The translations under genes were made by a program, and so were the position numbers. A stretch of DNA of 45,438 nucleotides from the NCBI GenBank assembly GCA_016179045.1, contig JACOSL010000039.1:1-45438 (forward strand), written 5' to 3'. The notes beneath the pieces are model-generated. The model worked only from the letters and a program-made list of their open reading frames with translations. It was not told the origin of the DNA and did no database searches. This document shows positions 1 to 8,728 of this stretch, piece after piece; position 1 is the first letter of the stretch, and every line of letters starts with the position of its first letter. Source of the DNA: Fimbriimonas ginsengisoli. GTDB lineage: Bacteria; Armatimonadota; Fimbriimonadia; Fimbriimonadales; Fimbriimonadaceae.

Positions 1-198
1 ACGCCAGAGGCGCTGCTTCAGTACTGGGGGCAGTCGGCGGTGGCGATTTTCACCATCGCGATGATCGTGACCCCAAGCAACGACGCGTTCAGCATGCTAA
101 TGATGGCGATTCCGCTTTGCGTGCTGTTCATCCTGAGCGTGTTCCTCGTCAAGTGGACGACCAAGCGCCCGCCGAGCGATTCGTCTGAGGATGCCTAA
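1..198 (+). CDS. tatC: Twin-arginine translocase subunit TatC, C-terminal fragment
   Basis: The window opens inside a gene. The last 65 codons encode a hydrophobic tail with two membrane segments, the usual end of TatC, the multi-spanning receptor subunit of the Tat system that exports folded proteins. The stretch around ITIAMIVTP-like residues (FTIAMIVTPSNDAF) followed by a second helix and a short charged tail matches the last two transmembrane helices of the family. The 5' part lies outside the window. Its TAA stop at 196-198 overlaps the first codons of the following helicase gene, so the two are probably co-transcribed. The call rests on the family pattern of a short fragment, so it is good but not certain. 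Confidence 0.8.
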   Translation, partial: TPEALLQYWGQSAVAIFTIAMIVTPSNDAFSMLMMAIPLCVLFILSVFLVKWTTKRPPSDSSEDA

Positions 199-2431
199 CC
201 GCTTGGCCGTGCCCGAGTGGTTATCCGCGCTTGGGCAGGCGCCGGACTATCAAGTGTTGGTCGAGCGCCTGCCGGCGCGCGAGGCGCGCTGGGCGACCCT
301 TCCGAAGTCGCTCCCCGCCGGGATCGCGAAGCGCCTGTCCGGATCGGGCATCGGTCGGCTGTTCGAGCACCAGGCCCTCTCGGTCGACCTTGCCCAGGAT
401 GGGAAGGATGTGGTCGTCGTAACCGGAACCAACAGCGGCAAGACCCTGTGTTATGCCCTCCCGATGGCTTGCATGCTCGAAGCGGAACCGGCCGCCCGCG
501 CGTTGCTCGTGTATCCAACCAAGGCCCTCGCGCAAGACCAGCTCACGAAGCTGCAGAGCTGGCTGCCACCTTCGATCAGGTGCGCTATCTACGATGGCGA
601 CACCCCAACCAATCAGCGGGCAAGCGTTCGCAAGCTCGCCCATGTGGTGCTCACCAATCCCGACATGCTCCATGTGGGCATCCTTCCTGGGCATGAGAAC
701 TGGTCGAAGTTCTTGCGTTCGCTCCGGCTGGTCGTGCTCGACGAGATGCACAGCTACCGGGGCGTGTTCGGCTCGCACGTGAGCGGCGTGGTTCGGCGCT
801 TGCTTCGGCTCTGCGAGTGGCACCGCGCGCGCCCGCAGATCGTGACGTGCAGCGCCACAATCGGAAACCCAAGCCAGCTATTTCAACGGCTGACCGGAAG
901 GACGGGCACGATCGTGGACCGCGACTGCTCGCCCCAGGGCGAGCGCACCCTGGCATTCTTGAGCCCGGCCGACGGCGATGCGGAGAAGACGAGCGCCAAT
1001 TTTCTCGCCGCCGAAATAGCTTCCCTTTTGGTTGGCGACGGTCGGCGGACCCTGGTCTTCAGCCGGGCGCGAGTCACCGCCGAACTCGTGCTGCGTTATG
1101 CGCGCGAGCGCCTCGAGGCGACCGACCTGCCAGGTGAGGTGTTCGAAAGCTATCGAGGTGGGTACACGGCGGACGAGCGCCGCAAGATCGAGCGCGCGCT
1201 GTTCGATGGCCGGCTGCTCGGTCTTTCCACGACCAACGCGCTCGAGCTTGGCATCGACGTTGGCGACCTCGATGCGGTCGTCCTGAACGGCTACCCCGGC
1301 ACGGTCAGCAGCTTTTGGCAGCAGGCAGGACGGGCGGGGCGGGGCGTACGCCCGAGCCTCACCGTGTTCCTGCCCCACGACGATCCGCTCGAACGGATGC
1401 TCGCCCGCGAGCCGGGCCTCCTGCTCGAGCGCCGGAACGAAAGCATCGGCATCAACCCGGAGAATCCCCTCATCCTGGCTCAGCAGCTTCGATGCGCCGC
1501 GCACGAGCGGCCCATCGCCCCAAGCGAACTGGCCGCGTTCGGACCCACCGCGCTGGGGGTGGCCGAAGCAATGGACCGATCCGGCGAGCTCGAGTTCCGC
1601 GGCACGCTGTTCTTCTATCCTTCCCACGAGGCGCCTGCGCCCAAGGTGAACATCCGGGGCTCGCTGGGCGAGGAGGTGAGCCTCTTGATCGGGGCGCAGG
1701 TCCTTGGGACGATGGAACACTGGCGCGCGCTGCAATCGGCCCACGAAGGAGCGGTGTATCTGCACCGAGGGGCTACCTACGTGGTTCACGAACTGGATCT
1801 GGCGGGGCGGCGGGCGCATTTGGCTGCGGAAGAACCGCCGTATTACACTCGGTCGGTGCTGCAATCGACGATCGTGCCCACGGTCGAGGTTCGTCAACGC
1901 AGCGTGGGCATGGCGGAGGCCGCTTTCGCAGGGCTAACCGTTACCGATCAGGTGGTGGGCTACCGCAAGATCGAGCTGCAGGGCGACCGGACCCTTTCGC
2001 TCGAGGCGCTCGACCTGCCGGCTCAGACCTATGAGACTTTGGGCGTTCGGCTCGCGCTGCCCCCGCTCGACCCGGAAGGCGATCTTGCCGCCCAGCTTGG
2101 GGGCGTGCACGGGCTTGAGCACGCCTTGCTGGCGGTGGCGCCACTCCTCGCCGGGTGCGACCGCTCGGACGTGGGCAGCGCTTGGTACGGCGCGTTCCCC
2201 GGCTTGGCGGGGCCGGCGCTTTTCGTGTTCGACCGCGCCCCCGGCGGGGTCGGACTGGCAGAGCGGCTTTTCGAGGACCTGCCCGCCTGGGTGGCGGGCG
2301 CGCGGCAACTCCTGGCCGGATGTCGTTGCGAGGATGGCTGTCCCGGTTGCCTGCTCAGTTCGTCGTGCAACGTCGCGAACCAGAATCTGGATAAGCGGGC
2401 GGCGGTTCGGCTGCTCAGTTGTCTGGCGTGA
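191..2431 (+). CDS. mrfA: DEAD/DEAH-box helicase with C-terminal DUF1998 zinc-binding domain (MrfA/YprA type)
   Basis: A 746-residue superfamily 2 helicase. The Walker A motif is GTNSGKT at residues 79-85, the Walker B box is DEMH at 184-187, motif III is SATIGNP near 223, and the second RecA domain carries the QQAGRAGRG motif near 380. The last 40 residues hold the cysteine cluster CRCEDGCPGC plus a following cysteine, the metal-binding signature of DUF1998. This architecture is that of Bacillus MrfA (YprA), a 3'-5' DNA helicase that repairs mitomycin-type adducts, and of Hrq1-like helicases. The ATG at 191 overlaps the tatC stop by eight bases; TTG 203 and GTG 209 are possible alternative starts. 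No nuclease partner (MrfB) is adjacent. Helicase identity is certain; the repair role is inferred from the family. Confidence 0.9.
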   Translation: MPNRLAVPEWLSALGQAPDYQVLVERLPAREARWATLPKSLPAGIAKRLSGSGIGRLFEHQALSVDLAQDGKDVVVVTGTNSGKTLCYALPMACMLEAEPAARALLVYPTKALAQDQLTKLQSWLPPSIRCAIYDGDTPTNQRASVRKLAHVVLTNPDMLHVGILPGHENWSKFLRSLRLVVLDEMHSYRGVFGSHVSGVVRRLLRLCEWHRARPQIVTCSATIGNPSQLFQRLTGRTGTIVDRDCSPQGERTLAFLSPADGDAEKTSANFLAAEIASLLVGDGRRTLVFSRARVTAELVLRYARERLEATDLPGEVFESYRGGYTADERRKIERALFDGRLLGLSTTNALELGIDVGDLDAVVLNGYPGTVSSFWQQAGRAGRGVRPSLTVFLPHDDPLERMLAREPGLLLERRNESIGINPENPLILAQQLRCAAHERPIAPSELAAFGPTALGVAEAMDRSGELEFRGTLFFYPSHEAPAPKVNIRGSLGEEVSLLIGAQVLGTMEHWRALQSAHEGAVYLHRGATYVVHELDLAGRRAHLAAEEPPYYTRSVLQSTIVPTVEVRQRSVGMAEAAFAGLTVTDQVVGYRKIELQGDRTLSLEALDLPAQTYETLGVRLALPPLDPEGDLAAQLGGVHGLEHALLAVAPLLAGCDRSDVGSAWYGAFPGLAGPALFVFDRAPGGVGLAERLFEDLPAWVAGARQLLAGCRCEDGCPGCLLSSSCNVANQNLDKRAAVRLLSCLA

Positions 2432-2476
2432 GCACGTTCTCACGGACCTCTCCGTTGTGTGTAACAATTAAGAGCC

Positions 2477-2929
2477 ATGGCACTTCCGCGGAGTGACGAT
2501 AGCGTTCGCCTTGTCTGGCCTCTCGCCGTCTGCGTGGGTGCGCTCGCCGCGGCCGTTTTGAGCCACTACACGATGGCAACGCTCGTAGGGTACGGCTCCG
2601 GGCAGGCGAGGGCAGCCATCGGCGACGTCAAAACGGGAATCGCCTTGGTCGTGGTTCTAACACTCGCCAACGTTCTCGGATGGAAAACGAAGAGGGTGTA
2701 TGAGGCCAACCTCTGGCTGGCCGTCGGCGGGGCGCTGGTCAATTTCAACCTCAGCCCGGACTCCTCAATTCTCCTTCGAATCGTTTCTCAGCGTTTCTGG
2801 CAGGGCTCAGGCGTTGATGTCCCTTCGTTTACCAATGCTCTCTCGCTTGTGAGCTATTGGCTTCTGCTGGCGCTGATCAATGCCTTACTCTTCCGCATCT
2901 ACCTGCGCCGCACGGGCCCGCGCCCTTAG
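2477..2929 (+). CDS. Small integral membrane protein, unknown function
   Basis: A 150-residue protein with four predicted hydrophobic helices, roughly at residues 13-35, 50-68, 78-95 and 122-142, and an arginine-rich C-terminus that would lie in the cytoplasm. I do not recognise a family. It begins 45 bases after the helicase stop with AAGAG shortly before ATG, so it may be the last gene of the tatC-helicase transcript. It converges on acpS, with 52 bases between the two stops. Confidence 0.7.
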   Translation: MALPRSDDSVRLVWPLAVCVGALAAAVLSHYTMATLVGYGSGQARAAIGDVKTGIALVVVLTLANVLGWKTKRVYEANLWLAVGGALVNFNLSPDSSILLRIVSQRFWQGSGVDVPSFTNALSLVSYWLLLALINALLFRIYLRRTGPRP

Positions 2930-2981
2930 GAAATTCCCCTGATCGAGTATTGGCTGGTCGCGAAAATGGTGTACGTACTCG

Positions 2982-3323
2982 TCAGGCCCCTGACTCGACG
3001 ACCGCGACGGCGGCGGCGTGGCCGCGCTCGTGGGTGATGCTGAGGTGCACACGACACGAGCTTTGATCGAATCCGGGATGCTCGATTCTTGCCGTGGGCG
3101 CGCCCGCGGGTCCGGGCAGAATCTCGACGTCCTGCCAACTCATGGCAAAGCGCAGCGCCTTGGCGATCGCCTCCTTGGCCGCCCAGCGGCCCGCCACGCA
3201 TTCGGGCGTTCGGCAAACCCTCCGCTCCGCCTCGGTGAGCACGCGCCTTACGAAACGCGGATTGCGCATAGCGCGTGCGATTCGCTCCACGCTCACAACG
3301 TCCAGCCCGACCCCGACGATCAC
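2982..3323 (-). CDS. acpS: Holo-[acyl-carrier-protein] synthase
   Basis: A 113-residue 4'-phosphopantetheinyl transferase that moves the phosphopantetheine arm of CoA onto a serine of acyl carrier protein, switching on fatty acid synthesis. The N-terminus IVGVGLDVVSVERI contains the metal-binding Asp of the family, and WAAKEAIAKAL holds the conserved KEA motif with the second metal ligand. The length is normal for AcpS. The start is a GTG whose last base and first two overlap the upstream TGA (GTGA, 3320-3323), giving translational coupling to the Fe-S oxidoreductase gene. The frame is open further upstream, but that extension has no family similarity and lies wholly inside the preceding gene. 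Confidence 0.93.
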   Translation of the reverse strand: MIVGVGLDVVSVERIARAMRNPRFVRRVLTEAERRVCRTPECVAGRWAAKEAIAKALRFAMSWQDVEILPGPAGAPTARIEHPGFDQSSCRVHLSITHERGHAAAVAVVESGA

Positions 3324-5431
3324 GCGTTTCGCTCCGCAAGCAACTCGGCCAGATCGACGAGGCGAACGTCGTCGTCGGGGCGGGCCTGCTTGATCCCCGC
3401 GTCGAGCATGATGCGGCAAAACGGACAGGCCACCGCGACGGTTTGCGCACCGGTGGCGAGCAATTCGTCCACCCGCCGGTTGGCGGGGCGGTGAGTGGGA
3501 GGTTCCTCCATCCACATGCGCCCGCCGCCGGCGCCGCAGCAGAGCGTCTTGCGACCGAGGTGAGGGGGCTCGGCCAGCCGGGATCGCGAGGGGCGCTCCG
3601 GGATGAGGGCGTCGTTCAGCTCGGTCAATTCACCGAGGGCGAAGCGGGGCGCGTCGCTTTCGTTGTTCACCCGCGCCAGATAGCATGGATCGTGGAACAC
3701 GACCTGTGCCGCCTTCGGCGCGGCCGCCTGCAACCGGCCCTCCGCGATCAAGCGGGCAAGCATTTGCGAGTGGTGGATCACTTCTTCGAAGCGCCCGCCG
3801 AACGCGCCGTATTCGTTCTTGAGGGTGTTGAAGCAGTGCGGGCAGGGCGTGACGACCCGGCGCACGGCGTAGCGCTCGAACACCGACACGTTCTGCTGCG
3901 CCTTGTCTTGGAACAAGAACTCATCGCCCACCCGCCGGGCGGGATCGCCGGTGCAGGCCTCCTCAGGGCCCAGACAGGCAAACTTCACCCACGCCTTCTT
4001 GAGCAAGGCGGCGACCGCCTTGGTGGTCTTGACCGCGCCGGGGTCGGTGGCGCCCGCGCAGCCCACCCACAACAGCCAGTCGAACTCCACCCCATCTCGG
4101 CATAGAGGGATGTCCAGGCCCTTCATCCAGTCCTCGCGGTTTGCAGCGGGCGCACCCCAGGCGTTGCCGGTCGAGGCGGTCTGGCGCAGCATCACGGCGG
4201 AAGGTCCGGAGAGCTTGCCCTCGGCGACGAGGTTGCGGCGCACGTCCACGATCAGATCGACGTGGCGGATGAGCACGGGGCAGGCTTCCACGCATGCGTT
4301 GCACGTCGTGCACGCCCAAAGTGCCTCTTCGCTGACCGCCGAGGCCACCGCCTCGCCGCTTGCCATTGCGCCGCGCAGGTCCTGAACCACCTGCTTCGGG
4401 TTGAGAACCTTGCCCACCGCCCAAGCGGGGCAAACCTCGGTGCAGCGCCCGCATTCCATGCACGCGTCGAGCGACATCAGGTGCCAGCGGCTGTAGTCGC
4501 GGGCGACGGCGACGCCGATCTGACCCGTCTGTTCGACCTCGGCAAGAGAGATTGGGGCGAGCTCGCCCATCGAGGCGGGCGGCCGCCCGGCGGTCGAAAG
4601 CACCGCCATCACGAGGTGGCGCAACCGCATGCGGGGGAAGACGGAGAAGAAAACGAACACCCAGAACGCGTGAAACCACCAAATGACTCGGTAGCCGTCG
4701 GGCGATACCCGCCCGATCAGGCTGCTCACCGAAAAGCCAACGGGAGATGTGGTTGCGTCGAACCAGTGCGGATTTGCCGATATCCGCGCGCCTTCGAGCA
4801 GAAAGCCGGTGAGACCGAGAACGAGCAACAGACCGAGAGCCAGATTATCGGACAGGGCGTGGCTCATCGGGCGGCGGCGTCCGTCGACGCTTTGCTTGGC
4901 GCGGAGCGCCTCGTCGATCTCTGGGGATAGCGCGGCGCGCCCAAGCTCGGCCCGGCTCATCGAATGGCGGCGAAAGAACGCCCAAACGACGCCGACAACG
5001 AACACCACCCCCATCCAGTCGAGCGCCTGCTCGTACAGCAGATAGTAAAGCCCCCGATGGAACTTGACGGGCGAATAGGTGTCGATCGCGAGCAGGGTGG
5101 TCCCGATGAAGAGGGTGAGAAAGCCGTAGAAGATCATCAGGTGCATGGGCGCGCCCGACCGTTTGCGCGACGAACGCACCTTGCGCTGGAGCAGGACGTA
5201 GCTCCAAACGTTGCCCCACCACCAGCGAAGCGCGGACGTGGCGGGCAGCCAGCGAAGCCAACCGGCACGTTGGGGCCCGCCCCAAGAAATCGGCTTTCCC
5301 GAAAGCCACAGCCGCGCGCGACCCGCGATCTGCCAGGCGGCGATGCCGAGCGAAGCGAACGCGAGGGCGTAAAACAAGAACTTCTCGGGATTGGATAGGA
5401 ACAGGAACTCCTGGCGGGTCATCTCCTGCAC
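3320..5431 (-). CDS. Membrane Fe-S oxidoreductase, EtfD / heterodisulfide-reductase-like
   Basis: A roughly 703-residue fusion. The first 290 residues carry about five hydrophobic helices, like the NarI-type haem b subunit. Next comes a dicluster ferredoxin domain with CMECGRCTEVCP near residue 323 and CTTCNACVEACP near 375. The C-terminal half holds two cysteine-rich (CCG-type) domains, including PHCFNT near 533 and CCGAGGGRMWMEE near 630, as in HdrB. Proteins of this layout, such as mycobacterial EtfD, pass electrons from electron-transfer flavoprotein to menaquinone during acyl-CoA oxidation. No etfAB genes lie here, so that role is inferred. GTG 5431 is chosen because GGGAG lies seven bases upstream; TTG 5497 and ATG 5422 are alternatives. 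The stop overlaps the acpS start by four bases. Confidence 0.85.
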   Translation of the reverse strand: MQEMTRQEFLFLSNPEKFLFYALAFASLGIAAWQIAGRARLWLSGKPISWGGPQRAGWLRWLPATSALRWWWGNVWSYVLLQRKVRSSRKRSGAPMHLMIFYGFLTLFIGTTLLAIDTYSPVKFHRGLYYLLYEQALDWMGVVFVVGVVWAFFRRHSMSRAELGRAALSPEIDEALRAKQSVDGRRRPMSHALSDNLALGLLLVLGLTGFLLEGARISANPHWFDATTSPVGFSVSSLIGRVSPDGYRVIWWFHAFWVFVFFSVFPRMRLRHLVMAVLSTAGRPPASMGELAPISLAEVEQTGQIGVAVARDYSRWHLMSLDACMECGRCTEVCPAWAVGKVLNPKQVVQDLRGAMASGEAVASAVSEEALWACTTCNACVEACPVLIRHVDLIVDVRRNLVAEGKLSGPSAVMLRQTASTGNAWGAPAANREDWMKGLDIPLCRDGVEFDWLLWVGCAGATDPGAVKTTKAVAALLKKAWVKFACLGPEEACTGDPARRVGDEFLFQDKAQQNVSVFERYAVRRVVTPCPHCFNTLKNEYGAFGGRFEEVIHHSQMLARLIAEGRLQAAAPKAAQVVFHDPCYLARVNNESDAPRFALGELTELNDALIPERPSRSRLAEPPHLGRKTLCCGAGGGRMWMEEPPTHRPANRRVDELLATGAQTVAVACPFCRIMLDAGIKQARPDDDVRLVDLAELLAERNA

Positions 5432-5542
5432 GAGTGGTCTCCCAAGGCGCCCTTGCGCGAACTGAATCCTACCGCTTGGCCGAGCCGTTCGCCGCAAGGA
5501 GTGGGCGGAGCCTCATTGAGCCGACCTGCTAAACTGGCCTCG
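5432..5542. other. Divergent intergenic region between the Fe-S oxidoreductase and the Ig-like protein
   Basis: These 111 bases separate two divergently read genes and should contain both promoters. I do not see a convincing pair of -35 and -10 boxes on either strand. On the minus strand GGGAG lies close to 5440 and serves as the likely ribosome binding site of the Fe-S oxidoreductase. Confidence 0.4.
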
Positions 5543-7117
5543 ATGAGCTTCTCCGTTCGCCTCTCATCGGACCTCATCGCGGTGGAGTCCGGCGCGACCG
5601 TTCCGGTCTCGCTCGAGGTGGCTAACAAGGGGGCCGAGGCTGAGCGGATCGAACTTCAGGTGGAGGGGCTCGATTCGGAATGGACCGCTGTGCCGGTTCC
5701 GGAATTCGCGGTCGACCCAGGCGAGACCCTCACCGAAAAACTTTTCTTTAAGCCGCCACGGGTCAGCGAAAGCGTGGCCGGCAATTACCCTTTCGTTCTG
5801 AAGGTTAGGTCGCTCGTCTCGGGCGAGAGCAAGGCGGTGCAGGGCGTGCTCCAGGTTAAGCCTTACCACCACCTGAGCATGGAAATTCAGCCCAAACGCG
5901 GCCACGTCAGCCCCGCTCGAAGGCAGCAGACCTTCGCGGTCACGATCATGAACCTGGGCAACACGGAGCACAGCCTCCAGCTCCTGGGGGGTGATCCCGA
6001 AGAGGCGTGCGCCTTCGAGTTCGAAGAGGAGCAGGTCACGATCTCCCCCGGGCAGCAGAAGACGGTGGAGGCCGATGTCAGCGCCACTAGCCGCACGTTC
6101 CTCTCGATCGCGAAGCTCCACGTGTTTTCGATCAGCGCGCGGAGCGTCGAAGCACCCTCCGTCGCGGCCTCCGCGCAGGCGCAACTCGAACAACGGGCGC
6201 TGCTTTCGCCCGGCACGCTCGTCGCGCTGATCTTTCTGCTCCTCATCGGCGGTTACTGGGTGTACTTGATTCCTAAGCCCCCCTCGATCCGGCTGAGCGT
6301 CGACCGAACGGAGTTGCTCAGGGGCGAAACCGCCACGATCAGTTGGAACGCCTCGAACGCCACGTGGGTGCGGATCAAGTCGGGCCGGACCGCGATCTAC
6401 GAGGGACCGAACACGTCGGGAAGCGTGCCATTTACCCCCAAGCAGAGCGGCACCGTCGCAATCGAGGCAACGTCATCGCGAGAGAACAAGGAGAGCCAGC
6501 CCCCTTCGCGGCTGGACCTCACGATAGGAGAGCCGCCGCCGACGCCAGATCCAGAGATCCTCAGCCTCAAGGCGCCAACCAGCGCCAAGGCTGGGCAACC
6601 CTTCATGATCCAATACAGCCTCCAAGGGGTCACGAAAGCCTATCTCGCCCCCACCAACGAGGACGTGGACCTAAACGTCGGCGAGAAGCAGCTCGTGCGC
6701 AACGAGGCAGGAGATATCACCTACACGCTGGTGGCTCAGGGGGCCGGCAGCAAAGTGGCTAAGCGTGCCTTCAGGGTTCACGTGGTCGAAGAGAGCAAGG
6801 CAATAATCGTGTTCTTCACCGCCTCGGCGCCGTGGGTCGACCCCGCGATCGGCCGCGTCACTCTGCACTGGCAGACCACCGATGCCAAGAGCCTAACGCT
6901 CGACGACGGCGGCGACGTGCGGCCGGTCGACACGTCAATTACCTCGCTGGAGGTTCCGGTCTCAAAGGCAACCGTCTTCATCCTCACCGCTTACGATGAG
7001 AAAGGCAAGTCCACCCAAAAGACGGTCAAGGTCGGATACGGCGAGCCCACTCCGCCTGCTCTACCCGCCGACACCCCCGACACACCGCCCACTACGCCAC
7101 CAGGAGGCGGCCGCTGA
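5543..7117 (+). CDS. Single-pass membrane protein with CARDB/NEW3-like and Ig-like domains
   Basis: A 524-residue protein starting at MSFSVRLSSDLIAVESG. Residues 1-215 form two beta-rich repeats of the kind seen in COG1470 and NEW3/CARDB domains, which often lie at the bacterial surface. A single membrane helix spans about 224-242 and ends VYLIPKPP. Three Ig-like repeats follow (about 250-335, 340-420 and 425-495), each with a pattern resembling 'RGETATISWNAS' or 'GRVTLHWQT'. The tail is rich in Pro and Thr and ends GGGR. No signal peptide is seen, so the N-terminal part may be cytoplasmic and the Ig repeats external. The frame is open to 5453, but that extension is compositionally unlike the rest. 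The stop overlaps the proposed purH start. Function unknown. Confidence 0.75.
   Translation: MSFSVRLSSDLIAVESGATVPVSLEVANKGAEAERIELQVEGLDSEWTAVPVPEFAVDPGETLTEKLFFKPPRVSESVAGNYPFVLKVRSLVSGESKAVQGVLQVKPYHHLSMEIQPKRGHVSPARRQQTFAVTIMNLGNTEHSLQLLGGDPEEACAFEFEEEQVTISPGQQKTVEADVSATSRTFLSIAKLHVFSISARSVEAPSVAASAQAQLEQRALLSPGTLVALIFLLLIGGYWVYLIPKPPSIRLSVDRTELLRGETATISWNASNATWVRIKSGRTAIYEGPNTSGSVPFTPKQSGTVAIEATSSRENKESQPPSRLDLTIGEPPPTPDPEILSLKAPTSAKAGQPFMIQYSLQGVTKAYLAPTNEDVDLNVGEKQLVRNEAGDITYTLVAQGAGSKVAKRAFRVHVVEESKAIIVFFTASAPWVDPAIGRVTLHWQTTDAKSLTLDDGGDVRPVDTSITSLEVPVSKATVFILTAYDEKGKSTQKTVKVGYGEPTPPALPADTPDTPPTTPPGGGR
7102..7107 (+). promoter_or_regulatory. Shine-Dalgarno sequence deciding the purH start
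   Basis: AGGAGG, a full match to the anti-Shine-Dalgarno core, ends six bases before CTG 7114. No ATG, GTG or TTG lies at a usable distance in the purH frame, so this site supports initiation at CTG. Confidence 0.7.
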
Positions 7118-8649
7118 AGCGGCGGGCGCTCCTTTCCGTCACCGATAAGACCGGCTTGGCGGATTTCGCCGCCGGACTCGCGCGTCTCGGGTTCGAACTA
7201 GTCAGCACCGGCGGCACGGCCAAAGCCCTTCGAGAGGCCGGACTCGCCGTCATCGACGTCGCCGAAGTGACCGGATTACCCGAGATGATGGGCGGGCGCC
7301 TAAAGACGCTCCACCCGAAGATTCACGGCGGACTGCTGGGCGACGTTCGCCTCGCGGAACATCGGGAGGCCATCCGAGCCGCGGGCATCGAAGCAATTGA
7401 GATCTTGTGCGTCAACCTCTATGCGTTCGAACGCACGGTGCAGGGTCCACATACCCTCGAGCAGGCGGTTGAAGCGATCGACATCGGCGGACCCGCGATG
7501 ATCCGGGCGGCGGCCAAGAACTGGGCCAACGTGACGGTTGTCGTCGATCCGGGCGATTACGCGCGGGTGCTGGAGGCGGTGGGCGCAGACAAGCTCGGTC
7601 CGTCGCGACTAGCGCTGAGCGCGAAAGCATTCCGCCACACCGCCTATTACGATTCGATAATCGCCCGCTACCTGAGCCGCGCGGCGGGCGAGCCTGAATT
7701 CTCCGAGACGCTGACTCTTGGCTTCAAGCGAATTCAGGAATTGCGCTACGGCGAGAATCCCCACCAGAGCGCGGCCCTTTACCTGGATCCCCTTGGACAA
7801 GGCGGCATCCCAGGCGCGCGAAAGCTGTGGGGCAAGGACCTCAGCTACAACAACCTGGGCGATGCCGACGCGGCCTGGGAGCTTGTGGGCGACCTGCCAG
7901 CGGGCTCGTGCGCGATCATCAAGCACGGCAACCCCTGCGGGGCCGCCCACGCCGCAACTCTTGGTGATAGCTATCGTGTGGCCCGACAGAGCGATCCCGT
8001 TTCCGCATTCGGGGGCATCGCCGCATTCCATGGCGAGATCGATCTGGAAGCGGCGGAGGCTATGACCGAGAAGGGCAACTTTCTCGAAGTCGTGATCGGG
8101 ACCGCATTCGGCGAGCCCGCCCTTGAAGCATTCCGCAGTCGCTCGGGCTGGGGTCAGGACGTCCGCCTGCTGGCCGCGACCCTCCCTTCAGCCGAATCCG
8201 GATTGAGCTTGCGGACGCTGCGAGGTGGCGCCCTCGCCCAAGATACGGACGAGGATCGGGGCGGGGAATGGCGCCTAGCGACCTCGCGCGCGCCAAGCGA
8301 ATCGGAATCGCGCGCCCTCCGCTTCCAATGGACCCTCGTTAGGCACGTAAGGTCGAACGCCATCGTGGTCGGCACAGCGGACCGGATGCTAGGCATCGGG
8401 GCAGGGCAAATGAACCGCGTACAATCCGTGCGGCTTGCCTTAGAGCAGGCAGGCGGCGGCGCGCGGGGCGCGGCGCTTGCCAGTGACGCCTTCTTTCCCT
8501 TTCCCGACAGCGTCCACGCCGCCGCTGACGCGGGCATCTCCGCGATCGTCCAGCCGGGAGGCAGCAAGAAGGACGCCGAGGTTATTGCCGCCGCCAACGC
8601 GTGCGGAATCGCGATGATGCTAACCGGGGTTAGGCACTTCCGCCATTAG
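7114..8649 (+). CDS. purH: Bifunctional AICAR formyltransferase / IMP cyclohydrolase, probable CTG start
   Basis: PurH carries out the last two steps of purine synthesis: formylation of AICAR with 10-formyl-THF, then ring closure to IMP. The N-terminal MGS-like cyclohydrolase domain begins KRRALLSVTDKTGLADF. The transformylase domain has the KHGNPCGAA motif near residue 270, and the protein ends with the family's GVRHFRH. The first ordinary start codon in frame, TTG 7156, would delete the conserved SVTDKTG strand. CTG 7114 gives 511 residues, a normal PurH length, and has a perfect AGGAGG six bases upstream. CTG 7114 overlaps the TGA of the preceding gene (7115-7117), so translation may be coupled. 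The 10-formyl-THF it uses is made by the FolD pathway encoded at about 39 kb. Confidence 0.93.
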   Translation: MKRRALLSVTDKTGLADFAAGLARLGFELVSTGGTAKALREAGLAVIDVAEVTGLPEMMGGRLKTLHPKIHGGLLGDVRLAEHREAIRAAGIEAIEILCVNLYAFERTVQGPHTLEQAVEAIDIGGPAMIRAAAKNWANVTVVVDPGDYARVLEAVGADKLGPSRLALSAKAFRHTAYYDSIIARYLSRAAGEPEFSETLTLGFKRIQELRYGENPHQSAALYLDPLGQGGIPGARKLWGKDLSYNNLGDADAAWELVGDLPAGSCAIIKHGNPCGAAHAATLGDSYRVARQSDPVSAFGGIAAFHGEIDLEAAEAMTEKGNFLEVVIGTAFGEPALEAFRSRSGWGQDVRLLAATLPSAESGLSLRTLRGGALAQDTDEDRGGEWRLATSRAPSESESRALRFQWTLVRHVRSNAIVVGTADRMLGIGAGQMNRVQSVRLALEQAGGGARGAALASDAFFPFPDSVHAAADAGISAIVQPGGSKKDAEVIAAANACGIAMMLTGVRHFRH

Positions 8650-8728
8650 CGGCCGCAGCCAACTCGCACGATGCCGGGGATAGCCGCCGGAGGTATACCG
8701 TTACGCAATTCCGCGAGGGGCTACCCGC

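Noticed and set aside
878-1897. Long open frame on the minus strand within the helicase gene
   Set aside because: It lies opposite the coding strand of a clear helicase; GC-rich codons leave the complementary frame open. No motif or similarity.
7156-7158. TTG 7156 as purH start
   Set aside because: It would remove the conserved SVTDKTG strand, while CTG 7114 has a perfect Shine-Dalgarno sequence.
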